From NCBI RefSeq assembly GCF_001957125.1, contig NZ_MPHJ01000003.1, positions 124,001 to 188,000 of the forward strand: 64,000 bases of DNA, given 5' to 3'. The first letter of the stretch is position 1, and each line of letters starts with the position of its first letter. Below the pieces are notes generated by a model. The model was not told where the DNA came from. It saw nothing but the letters and a program-made list of their open reading frames with translations, and ran no database searches. The position numbers were made by a program, and so were the translations under genes. This document shows positions 48,602 to 56,397 of this stretch, one piece after another. This DNA is from Shewanella sp. UCD-KL12 (GTDB lineage: Bacteria; Pseudomonadota; Gammaproteobacteria; Enterobacterales; Shewanellaceae).

Positions 48602-49596
48602 TTATTTCAAGGACACCATTTCGCGTTTCTTTTTTTGGTGGAGGCTCTGACTACCCAACTTGGTATAAAGAGCATGGTGGTGCAGTTATTGGAACGGCAA
48701 TCAATAAATACTGCTATCTGACAGTGCGTAATCTACCACCGTTTTTTGAGCATAAGCACCGAATTGTCTATTCTAAAGTGGAGCTACCTTTAACGGTTAA
48801 TGAGATTCAGCATCCATCGGTAAGGGCTGTTTTATCTGAATTGCACAACGGAGAAGGTATAGAGATTCATCACCAAGCAGATCTGCCGGCCCGTTCGGGT
48901 TTAGGGTCAAGTTCTTCATTTACCGTTGGCTTGTTAAATGCTATGCGTGCAAAACAGGGGAAGATTTCATCACCACATCTATTAGGTGAAGAGGCGATAC
49001 GTATCGAACAGGAGGTGATTAAAGAGAATGTTGGTTCTCAGGATCAACTCTGGGCTGCTCACGGAGGGACAAATTTTATTGAGTTTAGCCGTAGTGGTGA
49101 AATCAGCGTAACTCCACTTATTATGCATGAAGATACATCAGAGCAATTGAACTCTCATATAATGTTATTTTTTACAGGCCTAAGTCGTATAGCCAGTGAG
49201 ATTGCAGGTAAGCAGATTGAAAACTTAGCTCAGAAGCAGTCCCAGATAACCCAAATGGCTGGGTTAGCATTTCAAGCAAAAGATATTCTTCAAGGAGCGC
49301 ATTGTGACATCGCCGATTTAGGGGAGATGCTAGTTGAGTCATGGCATTTAAAAAAGCAGTTAGCTAGTGATGTATCGTCTTCAGAAATTGATGACATTTA
49401 TCAAGCAGCCATGGACGCGGGGGCTTACGGCGGTAAGTTGTTGGGAGCTGGCGGAGGAGGTTTTATGATGTTTTTAGCTAAGCCTGAGCATCATGCAGCA
49501 ATTAAGCAGCGCTTAAGTAAATTCATTCATGTCAATATTAAAACTGGAGCTTGCGGCTCAAAAATCGTAATGTACGAACCTAACGGCTTCTTTTAA
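48598..49596 (+). CDS. hddA: GHMP sugar kinase, HddA-like D-glycero-alpha-D-manno-heptose 7-phosphate kinase
   Basis: The 332-residue GHMP-family kinase has the N-terminal RTPFRVSFFGGGSDYP (substrate site), ATP motif PARSGLGSSSSFTVG near 95-109 and the C-terminal GGKLLGAGGGGFMMF. These features are characteristic of HddA in the GDP-heptose branch. The isomerase and phosphatase for heptose (gmhA, gmhB) are not in the window and would have to come from the general LPS pathway. Last gene of the operon, with AAGGAG before its ATG. Confidence 0.78.
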   Translation: MIISRTPFRVSFFGGGSDYPTWYKEHGGAVIGTAINKYCYLTVRNLPPFFEHKHRIVYSKVELPLTVNEIQHPSVRAVLSELHNGEGIEIHHQADLPARSGLGSSSSFTVGLLNAMRAKQGKISSPHLLGEEAIRIEQEVIKENVGSQDQLWAAHGGTNFIEFSRSGEISVTPLIMHEDTSEQLNSHIMLFFTGLSRIASEIAGKQIENLAQKQSQITQMAGLAFQAKDILQGAHCDIADLGEMLVESWHLKKQLASDVSSSEIDDIYQAAMDAGAYGGKLLGAGGGGFMMFLAKPEHHAAIKQRLSKFIHVNIKTGACGSKIVMYEPNGFF

Positions 49597-49638
49597 GCGC
49601 ATGAACTGTAATTTAATCTTGGCAGCATAAGCTTTTAA

Positions 49639-49917
49639 TTATTTCGCTTGTATTTGTTGCTGTTGATTAAGTAAAGCTGTGATTTCATATTCCAAAGTAT
49701 CTGCTAACCCTAGCCAATCTTGCCTTTCTTGTGCCGACAGCATCGCTGGAACGCTAGCTAATATTGCTTGTGAATTAGTGAGAGTAGGTAGCATAGGCTC
49801 TAAGTGATCTAGACACTCTCTTAATCTTTTTGACCCTTCAGCTTCTTGCCCTAAGCGTAGTAATTGAGCGGTAGAGACTAATTTTTCTTTTAATGTATCA
49901 GTATTACAAATAATCAT
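49639..49917 (-). CDS. Small helical protein coupled to the short Maf
   Basis: The 92-residue, all-helical, Leu/Gln-rich protein has no signal peptide (from MIICNTDTLKEKLVS to NQQQQIQAK). The ATG at 49917 overlaps the Maf stop by 4 bases (ATGA), with GGGAG at proper spacing, so it is probably made together with Maf. An in-frame ATG at 49926 is less likely. I do not recognise a family. Size and helicity resemble FliS/FlgN-type export chaperones or an accessory factor for Maf; this is only a guess from context. Confidence 0.6.
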   Translation of the reverse strand: MIICNTDTLKEKLVSTAQLLRLGQEAEGSKRLRECLDHLEPMLPTLTNSQAILASVPAMLSAQERQDWLGLADTLEYEITALLNQQQQIQAK

Positions 49918-51209
49918 ACTTTGCACTCCCTGTATTGAGCACCATGAATACGGGCACCGTCTAGGCTAGATTGATAGAATTTAATTTGAGGTTTGAAGCG
50001 AATATAGTGCTCCAAACTTCTTAAATATGCCCTGAAGTTAAGATCCGTTCCTACTCTGTCTCCATGGCCATTTATCACCCAGTGTTTTGCATTTTCAGCT
50101 TTTGGTCCAAGAGAGCCATCTTTCCAAAAAGCATGGGTTTTATTATTTGGATAACTAAAATCACAGCCAAAGAGGGTAATTTCCCAGCTATTTAAGTAAG
50201 CAGCTAAATCAATAGCTGGATGAATGACACTGCCATTGGTAAACAAACGAAGTTTTGGGTATTCAGCATCAAGACGGTTGTAAATAGCCCCTTTTGAATA
50301 GGCATTAAATCTAGGTCCTGGCCAATGCTCAATCACATTTGATGGTATTCTTGGAAAATAAACCAAGGTCACAGAGTCTGGTATCTCATCGGGGAGATGT
50401 GAGAGAGTAATATTTGATTCAATACTCACTAAAATATCTGGGGTAATACCTTGGCTCGATAAAGCTTTGAAAGCAGTATCGACAGCAATCATTAATGGCC
50501 GCTTACCTATAGGGAGTGCCCTCTGCGCTTTTAAATAATCATAATGCGCTTCTAAACTCGGCCCTGAGCCAATCACTAACGTATTATGTTGGGTATGAGT
50601 CAGCCTTAACGTTGCTGCATCGGGATCTTGGTCTAAATATTGTTTATTTTCGTTAAAGCGCTTAATGAGTTTAGGATCATCTATTTGATGCTGTTTATTT
50701 GCAAACTCTCGGTTATTTTCAAGAGCTAGTAAATCTCGCAAAGTTGCATTCTCATTGTCAGCAAGAAGAAGGTCTGGGGTGACTGCTATATAGGGTTCCG
50801 CTATTTGGTGCTGATTGGGGAGCTCAATTATTCTAATGCGGCTATCGGTTAACCATTCTCGTTGGTCAGTATAGGAAAGTAATAACGCGAAAAGCCCTAG
50901 ATTGAGTGGACAGATATCAATGTTTTTTATCTGTTTATTGTCAGTCAATATACTGGGGACATCACCCATTCCAACACCATAAACGGTAACCTGTTCACAA
51001 TCTAGAGGGAGTTGATTAATAAAAAGCTGGGCTTCGGCCATTCGATCATGGCGGCTACTTAATTGAATGCCATTGACACTAATTGTTTGGTTATTGCCTG
51101 TGACTAAGTTGGCATCGAGTTCATCGAGTGATTGAAATTTGAGAGCAGAAGCAAGAGCAGGCCAGCGTTGCTGAATAATTTGAAGATTTGTTGAAAATAG
51201 TTCAGTCAT
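49914..51209 (-). CDS. Motility-associated factor (Maf) glycosyltransferase, short form
   Basis: The 431-residue Maf/DUF115 protein has the nucleotide-binding motif VIGSGPSLEAHYDYL near 193 and the domain signature ALSSQGITPDILVSIESN near 245, but lacks the long C-terminal TPR region of the protein at 24982. It should transfer a nonulosonic acid to flagellin. It is on the minus strand, 50 bases after tRNA-Arg on the same strand, with AGGATAG before the ATG. I see no sigma-54 element between them. Whether the two Maf proteins use different flagellins or sugars is open. Confidence 0.87.
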   Translation of the reverse strand: MTELFSTNLQIIQQRWPALASALKFQSLDELDANLVTGNNQTISVNGIQLSSRHDRMAEAQLFINQLPLDCEQVTVYGVGMGDVPSILTDNKQIKNIDICPLNLGLFALLLSYTDQREWLTDSRIRIIELPNQHQIAEPYIAVTPDLLLADNENATLRDLLALENNREFANKQHQIDDPKLIKRFNENKQYLDQDPDAATLRLTHTQHNTLVIGSGPSLEAHYDYLKAQRALPIGKRPLMIAVDTAFKALSSQGITPDILVSIESNITLSHLPDEIPDSVTLVYFPRIPSNVIEHWPGPRFNAYSKGAIYNRLDAEYPKLRLFTNGSVIHPAIDLAAYLNSWEITLFGCDFSYPNNKTHAFWKDGSLGPKAENAKHWVINGHGDRVGTDLNFRAYLRSLEHYIRFKPQIKFYQSSLDGARIHGAQYRECKV

Positions 51210-51259
51210 TGACTCTATCCTTGAATATTATACTTATCACAAGACATTAGATCACTAAC

Positions 51260-51335
51260 TGGTCTCCCCACAGGGACTCGAACCCCGATCGATCGCTTAG
51301 GAGGCGACTGCTCTATCCTGTTGAGCTATAGGGAG
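51260..51335 (-). tRNA. tRNA-Arg, anticodon CCT
   Basis: A 76-base cloverleaf folds fully by hand. Its parts are acceptor CTCCCTA/TGGGGAG, D stem GCTC/GAGC, anticodon stem GTCGC/GCGAT with loop CTCCTAA (anticodon CCU, reading AGG), T arm CGGGG-TTCGAGT-CCCTG, discriminator A and encoded CCA. Single copy in the window, between the short maf gene and flgT on the minus strand. Confidence 0.96.
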
Positions 51336-51463
51336 ACGTCAGTGATTATACTGGTTTTCACCTAGATGAAAAGAGCGGATGAAAAGCTAATTAATTTAGT
51401 TGCTTAATTATCATCCGATCTTACTTGTTTGTTCATTTATCTGCTCTCAAAAAGCAACTTAGA

Positions 51464-52624
51464 TTACATCTTTATCGCAAGATCATTAATTTGCACATTG
51501 TATGAGGCATTTTTATCGACGAGTACCGCAGTTGCTGTTTTTTCTGTTACCTGATCTATGATGATGTTCGCTTTACTTTTTCCTGCGACAGCTCTCATTT
51601 TATCAAACCTGTCTGGCATGTTTTGCTGTAATATTAACTGAAAGTCGTCGCCTACTTTTATGCCATGTCTACGGCCTAGATTTAAAATGACTCTGTCATG
51701 TTGCTTTGCTACTACTTGGCCTAGTATTGGTCGGCAATTTAATGTGCTATCAATATCCTCAATGGCATTGACTATTATTTTATCAATGCTTTTCCCATAT
51801 GCAGATAACCAAAATCTTTGGTGATTTGAAGGGACTGTTTCCTGTTTAGGAAACTCCCAAGGGGATGAGGTGGCATATGATTGGCTCCATACTTGCTCAC
51901 CACTAATCCCATGATACAGAGAGAGTCTTATTTGGAATTGACGATTCGGATCACTACTCCAAAGCCCCATCATATGACTTTCTGCTGGATCGGTTGAGAT
52001 ATCAATAATTTCAGGTAGTAGCACATACTGACTGTCGGTAATTTCACTGAGCCAGCTAGGCAAACGGTAGCCGCGAATATCGACAAGTGCTTGTTCGACA
52101 TCTAACCTTTCATTAGCATGGATGTGAGCAAAGCTGGATATCGATTGCGCATCAATGGCATCACCTAACCGTTGAGACAGGTTTTTTTCAAAAAAGCCGA
52201 TATTGCCATAGCGAAGCTGTGCTCTATCTTTGATGAGTGACTGAGGCACGAGAATAGCCGCCTTGAGTTGTTGGCTGTCGCACTTTGCATCTTGCGGTTG
52301 CTGTACATCCGCTCGAAGCATAACGGTGAGTTTTTCACCTTCTATAAACTCTTTGATTAGCTCCACTTTAGTCGCTTGTGATTGCTTATTAATGGTAAAA
52401 CTATCTTGTACGAGTTGGCCATTATTTACCGTTTGTTTACTCGTGAACTGTGCCCCGTTTTGTAGGGCTGCATAAGTTAATGCTTGCTCTATAGCGTCTT
52501 CACGAGCTTTGCTGACGTTACCGTCAACAATATTTGCTTGTCCTTTTACTACAACCCAAGCGGCTTCAACATTTGAAGTAAAAAAAACAAGAAAAATCCA
52601 AATTATAACGGCAAACATTTTCAT
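51464..52624 (-). CDS. flgT: Flagellar assembly protein FlgT (H-ring)
   Basis: In Vibrio, FlgT forms the H-ring around the basal body and helps assembly of the sodium-motor T-ring. The 386-residue protein has a signal peptide ending near VEA/AW and then an N-terminal domain AWVVVKGQANIVDGNVSKAREDAIEQAL, typical of FlgT. The C-terminal domain has VVAKQHDRVILNLGRRHGIKVGDDF. It diverges from flgO, with a perfect sigma-54-type promoter upstream. The presence of FlgO/P/T points to a sheathless or sheathed polar flagellum of Vibrio/Shewanella type. Confidence 0.92.
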   Translation of the reverse strand: MKMFAVIIWIFLVFFTSNVEAAWVVVKGQANIVDGNVSKAREDAIEQALTYAALQNGAQFTSKQTVNNGQLVQDSFTINKQSQATKVELIKEFIEGEKLTVMLRADVQQPQDAKCDSQQLKAAILVPQSLIKDRAQLRYGNIGFFEKNLSQRLGDAIDAQSISSFAHIHANERLDVEQALVDIRGYRLPSWLSEITDSQYVLLPEIIDISTDPAESHMMGLWSSDPNRQFQIRLSLYHGISGEQVWSQSYATSSPWEFPKQETVPSNHQRFWLSAYGKSIDKIIVNAIEDIDSTLNCRPILGQVVAKQHDRVILNLGRRHGIKVGDDFQLILQQNMPDRFDKMRAVAGKSKANIIIDQVTEKTATAVLVDKNASYNVQINDLAIKM

Positions 52625-52744
52625 TTAATTAATCCACTATGTAAGCGACACAGGATGCTTTAATCAGTCAGTGTATGGGAAAGTAATATGTAGCTGTCGC
52701 ATTTCTGACACTGTTTATGGCTAACCTCATATTGTATAGATTAA

Positions 52745-52760
52745 AGCAATAATTGTGCCA
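52745..52760 (-). promoter_or_regulatory. Sigma-54 promoter of flgT
   Basis: On the minus strand TGGCACAATTATTGCT is a full match to TGGCAC-N5-TTGCW. It is almost the same as the flgB promoter element (one base different). It lies about 120 bases before the flgT start codon. Confidence 0.75.
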
Positions 52761-52898
52761 TGGGGCCTTATGTTTGAGTCAGAAATATCAATTTTAGACT
52801 TTGCCTGTGAAACATAATTGAGTCGCTTTAGTTTTATGTTTGTAGGCCGATAAACGCCTATGACTGACAGATAGATTTAAAGCAGAGGTTAGCCTTTT

Positions 52899-52914
52899 TG
52901 GCCTGTAACTTGCT
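52899..52914 (+). promoter_or_regulatory. Sigma-54 promoter of flgO-flgP
   Basis: TGGCCTGTAACTTGCT has GG and GC ten bases apart, with perfect TGGC and TTGCT blocks. It lies about 88 bases before the flgO ATG at 53002. Together with the minus-strand element at 52745 it makes this gap a divergent sigma-54 region. Confidence 0.65.
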
Positions 52915-53001
52915 TTGTTTTATTAAATGTTAGCTCGGTTCTTATTCAATATTCGTCGAGTCGTGCCATATATGACAGGCACTGATAAATTAGGAAAGAA
53001 A

Positions 53002-53631
53002 ATGTATAAAGTGACGATACTTTTTACAGCGTTACTCTTAGGTGCGTGTACAAGCAGTAACCATGATGAACCTCAGGAGCCGCTGAGCCGAGGCAATCAG
53101 TTGCCGGCAACATCGGCAATAAACCATATGTCTGAGCAAATAGTCAGTGAGCTTGTTGAGCAAAATGATGAGTTGTCGAGTAAGCAGCCATTATTAGTGG
53201 CAACGCCAGTACTATTAGACTCTTTCAATAAAACGAATGCAGTTGGCTTACAACTGCAGCAAGGGTTCATCTCGGCGCTTCATGCACGTCAATTTAACCT
53301 TGTCGATATCAATGTTGGTGACAATATTCGTGTCACACCAGATGGGGATTTCTTATTAACGAGAGATTGGAAGCAATTGCCTTCAGGCATAGCTGTAGAG
53401 CATGTTGTTGTGTCTACTATGAGTATGAATCGAAAGGGCGCTGTGGTGAACACTAGAATCGTAAATATCACCAATAATCGAGTGGTTTCGGCTTCGCAAG
53501 GGGCTTTTAGTATTAATGAATTACCAGGGTATTTAAGTCAGTCCGAAAAAGTGGTGTCTAAAGATGGGCTTTTATATCGTGATACTCAAAGAGGGTCTCA
53601 AGAAGTGCAGGTGATAGGTGGTGTACAATGA
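53002..53631 (+). CDS. flgO: Flagellar outer-membrane lipoprotein FlgO
   Basis: The 209-residue lipoprotein has a signal peptide ending at LLGAC (Cys16). The FlgO domain follows, with NHMSEQIVSELVEQNDEL, PLLVATPVLLDSFNKTNAVGLQLQQGFISALH and a beta-rich end. FlgO is an outer-membrane flagellar protein needed for motility in Vibrio. The frame is open from an ATG at 52927, but ATG 53002 follows AGGAAAG and gives a proper lipobox position. It overlaps flgP by 4 bases. Confidence 0.9.
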   Translation: MYKVTILFTALLLGACTSSNHDEPQEPLSRGNQLPATSAINHMSEQIVSELVEQNDELSSKQPLLVATPVLLDSFNKTNAVGLQLQQGFISALHARQFNLVDINVGDNIRVTPDGDFLLTRDWKQLPSGIAVEHVVVSTMSMNRKGAVVNTRIVNITNNRVVSASQGAFSINELPGYLSQSEKVVSKDGLLYRDTQRGSQEVQVIGGVQ

Positions 53632-54170
53632 ATAAGTTTTTCACATTAACTTCGATAAAAGTTTTGACTAATACTGCGATCCAGACCTCAACATCTCCTT
53701 CAAAGAGCCCCTTAGCAAAGGCAGTAGCCCTTGCTGCTATTTTGTCCACTGCGTTGATTTCAGGTTGCGCGTCAAAAGATAGGTATATTGAATGGGAAAC
53801 TCAGGCGCCTGAAAGCTTTCCTAAATTAACAGCTATCGGTTATGCACCATTAGATATTCAGCCTGCTGAGTCTCAATCTCAAAAAGTGTTAATGGCAATG
53901 CAGGCTTCAAAAATAGCCGCATATAGAGAGCTTGCCGAACAGGTTTATGGTCAGCAGCTTTCAGCAAACAGTAACGTTAATGATTGGGTATTGTCGAGTG
54001 ATAGTATTCAAGCTTCAGTATCAGGCGTGATCAGAGGGGCTAAGGTGATTAAGACTTATCCTGCTGGTGATCATTATGTGACTGAGTTAGAGCTAGACTT
54101 CTCTCAAGTATGGGAGCTATATCAGCAGCAAAACAGACCTCAGAAAATTAAAGAGATCACCTATTTTTAA
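53628..54170 (+). CDS. flgP: Flagellar lipoprotein FlgP
   Basis: The 180-residue LPP20/FlgP-type lipoprotein (QASKIAAYRELAEQVYGQQL, SGVIRGAKVIKTYPAGDHYVTELELDF) supports basal-body disc and ring structures at the outer membrane. The lipobox ISGC puts the lipidated Cys at residue 47, unusually far from the start because about 30 Ser/Thr-rich residues precede the hydrophobic core. No internal ATG explains this, so a long n-region or a GTG/TTG start inside is possible. It is coupled to flgO by an ATGA overlap. Confidence 0.88.
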   Translation: MNKFFTLTSIKVLTNTAIQTSTSPSKSPLAKAVALAAILSTALISGCASKDRYIEWETQAPESFPKLTAIGYAPLDIQPAESQSQKVLMAMQASKIAAYRELAEQVYGQQLSANSNVNDWVLSSDSIQASVSGVIRGAKVIKTYPAGDHYVTELELDFSQVWELYQQQNRPQKIKEITYF

Positions 54171-54634
54171 ACTAGCTATGGCTTACTAGCTATAAGCATC
54201 CTACCTTTGTCATCCCCGTACTATTTAAGCGGGGACCATACTTCTAGTTTCCAGATGTTTTAAAGGCACTCCTCATGTTCCTATGGGCAATGAAGGAGGT
54301 GTTGTATGGTGTATGGAACATTCTTGACCTGTGACTATTAATAATCATCTTGCTCGGCATAAAAGAACAAGACTAAAAGATAGAAACGCTTCCAGTGCAG
54401 AAGTCGTGAGGAGATATGAGAAGTGTACAGGCTTCGAGTTTAGGCCTGTGAATATTGCCTATCTTGCTAGTTTTGGTATATACAGTTAAAGGTTGCGGGC
54501 ACCAATACTTCAAGCTTAACGACCAAAATAGTTATCATGCTCCTAGAGCTGCTCACTTGGATTTAAGGGGAGGGCAGTGACTTGTGGATCGCGACATGGA
54601 GCTTGCTAGTTTTATCTCTAGCTCGTTGCTGCTT
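54171..54634. other. Gap between flgP and flgN, with small hairpins
   Basis: This 464-base non-coding gap lies between convergent operons. It contains the hairpin TCCCCG/CGGGGA (54213-54218 with 54230-54235) within a GTCATCCCCG...GCGGGGACCA context, which resembles repeated intergenic elements of marine gammaproteobacteria. A second small hairpin has the arms ACAGGC/GCCTGT near 54427-54450. No convincing terminator with a T run and no open frame with a ribosome site are present. Confidence 0.4.
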
Positions 54635-55060
54635 TTACGCTTTTATGTCATTACCTAGTGTTGAGATTGTTGAGGTTTTACCTTTGTCGTTGTAGGTCAA
54701 ACTTGAGGCGTTTCGACTCACCTGTAAAGCTTGCGCAAAACGATTCATACTGGCAATGTTCAACTCGATTAGACTACTGTTCTCACTGTTTAACTGTTGG
54801 CATTCTGCCATCTGCTCTTTTGCAAAGGAAACTTGAGTTGCCAGTGTTTTGTCTGTTGCAAGTAAATGACTTTGTTCATGTTGCGATAAAACATCATCGT
54901 TATTTTTAAGCTCATCTAACAGCTTAGCCTTATTACCAGCTAAAGAGAGAAGAAGGTCGGCATTTTGGGCTTTCAATGCATCCTTTTCCTCTTTAATCAG
55001 TACTTTTAGCTTTGCAAGCAGTTCGATCTGTAGCTCGATGATATTATTTATCGAATTCAT
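54635..55060 (-). CDS. flgN: Flagellar export chaperone FlgN
   Basis: FlgN is the cytoplasmic chaperone that binds the C-termini of FlgK and FlgL and delivers them to the export gate. The 141-residue all-helical protein has the FlgN-type heptad pattern (MNSINNIIELQIELLAKLKVL, then QLNSENSSLIELNIASMNRF). It lies 6 bases after flgM on the minus strand, the usual flgMN order. It is transcribed from the sigma-28 promoter before flgM and possibly also by read-through from flgA. Confidence 0.9.
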   Translation of the reverse strand: MNSINNIIELQIELLAKLKVLIKEEKDALKAQNADLLLSLAGNKAKLLDELKNNDDVLSQHEQSHLLATDKTLATQVSFAKEQMAECQQLNSENSSLIELNIASMNRFAQALQVSRNASSLTYNDKGKTSTISTLGNDIKA

Positions 55061-55066
55061 ATGTAA

Positions 55067-55387
55067 TTAGCTTAAATCCTTTAGGTCATTTTCAAACTGC
55101 GCGATATTTGTTGCGAGTTTTTCAGGGTCAATTTTATAGCGACCTTCTGAAATGGCTAATTTTATCTCTTGAACTTTCTGTTCATTTATTTCAGGAATAT
55201 CGGTCATTTTAGCCTGAGTACTTTGTAGTTGTTGTGCTTGTGATGTCAGTGACACAGAATCACTTTTTGGCGGAGTGCTCAACGGTGAAGCTGATTCGCT
55301 TGTTGTTTGTCCACCGCTTTTATTTGTGGAAGGCTTATTTATTTGAGTATTAGCTGCGGTGCTAACTTGCTTGATATCTATAGCCAT
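55067..55387 (-). CDS. flgM: Anti-sigma-28 factor FlgM
   Basis: The 106-residue protein binds FliA (sigma-28) and is exported when the hook is complete. The N-terminal half is disordered and rich in Ser/Thr/Pro. The C-terminal half carries the conserved sigma-binding segment VQEIKLAISEGRYKIDPEKLA and ends NDLKDLS. ATG 55387 (GGAG 6 bases upstream) is preferred over an in-frame ATG at 55402. A sigma-28 promoter element lies 41 bases upstream. Confidence 0.93.
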   Translation of the reverse strand: MAIDIKQVSTAANTQINKPSTNKSGGQTTSESASPLSTPPKSDSVSLTSQAQQLQSTQAKMTDIPEINEQKVQEIKLAISEGRYKIDPEKLATNIAQFENDLKDLS

Positions 55388-55427
55388 ATTTGGCTCCAAC
55401 AATTAAAAATGAGAAGAACATAATCGT

Positions 55428-55454
55428 GTATCGGCGGTGATACACAAAGCTTTA
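55428..55454 (-). promoter_or_regulatory. Sigma-28 (FliA) promoter of flgMN
   Basis: Minus-strand TAAAGCTT-N11-GCCGATAC matches the consensus TAAAGTTT-N11-GCCGATAA closely, with exact spacing. It is 41 bases before the flgM ATG. It allows flgM to be re-expressed once FliA is freed, as known in other flagellar systems. Confidence 0.85.
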
Positions 55455-55470
55455 ATAAAAAAGTGCATAA

Positions 55471-56175
55471 TTACATTCTAACTTCTACCTCTCCAACATC
55501 AATGACTCTGGCATCTAGCTTTCTATTGGAAAGTGTATTCTTAATACGAATTCTATCACCTAAGTTACCATCATGCAGCGCCTCTCCGACGGTTTTTATC
55601 TCAAAGCTGTCAGTACGAGCATAAATAGAGACAGAGTCGCCTTTACAAACAAAACATAGGTTGTCGCTAAAAATTGGTTGTTCGGGAGACATGCGCCTTT
55701 TTACACGAGTGCCGACAACCTCTTTTACACTATTGAATTGCTGACCCCTGAGCACCGTTTGTTCAACATATTTTATGGTGACATTACCGTTGGAGATAAG
55801 ATCGCCATTTGACAGTATCTCTTTGGCGACAACAACAGGAAATAAAATATCGACTCTCACCGAAAGGAAAATTTGCCAAGGATATTGAAGCTGTGGACTT
55901 TCACAGCTTACTTTGACGGTATTATTACGCTTGATTGCGCGATTACTGGCTAATTCGACTTTTATAGGTGGTAAGCATTGTGGTGGTTTTAGTCTCGTAT
56001 CTAAGCTTTGTGGGGTTATATTTACTCTTGCGCCTTCAGCAACATCAATTTTTTGTTCAATAACTTCTATAGCTAATTGGGAAATGGTCGATAGTGATGG
56101 CACACTAGCAACTTGTGCACAGAGCACGTTATTTGTGAAAAAAATCAATGAAAAGAGGACAAATTTTACTTTCAT
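55471..56175 (-). CDS. flgA: Flagellar P-ring assembly chaperone FlgA
   Basis: The periplasmic protein needed for P-ring (FlgI) assembly. The 234-residue protein has a signal peptide (cleavage near LCA/QV), then the FlgA N-domain and the SAF domain with VVAKEILSNGDLISNGNV and the C-terminal GEALHDGNLGDRIRIKN motif with VDVGEV-like end. It is upstream of flgM on the same strand (gap 83 bases from its stop to the flgM start) and divergent from cheV. Confidence 0.93.
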   Translation of the reverse strand: MKVKFVLFSLIFFTNNVLCAQVASVPSLSTISQLAIEVIEQKIDVAEGARVNITPQSLDTRLKPPQCLPPIKVELASNRAIKRNNTVKVSCESPQLQYPWQIFLSVRVDILFPVVVAKEILSNGDLISNGNVTIKYVEQTVLRGQQFNSVKEVVGTRVKRRMSPEQPIFSDNLCFVCKGDSVSIYARTDSFEIKTVGEALHDGNLGDRIRIKNTLSNRKLDARVIDVGEVEVRM

Positions 56176-56322
56176 AATGAATAGACTAGCTTGATGAGCT
56201 AGATTACACCTATACTTTCTTAGTGACCGAAATATTAGTCTTTCTCAGAAACGAAGAGAAAACGTCATAAACTTGACTCTTATTGGTCAAGTTTTGAGAT
56301 AAAGACCCCTAAGAAAATAGTA

Positions 56323-56338
56323 AGCAATTAGTATGCCT
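56323..56338 (-). promoter_or_regulatory. Putative sigma-54 promoter of flgA
   Basis: Minus-strand AGGCATACTAATTGCT has GG and GC ten bases apart and a perfect TTGCT; the first T of TGGC is A. It lies about 150 bases before the flgA ATG in the 222-base divergent gap with cheV. I found no comparable element facing cheV. Confidence 0.5.
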
Positions 56339-56397
56339 ATACTTACTCTTGATTGAGCAATAGGCGAGAATTTAAAAGACGACAAGGCAAGCGCATT

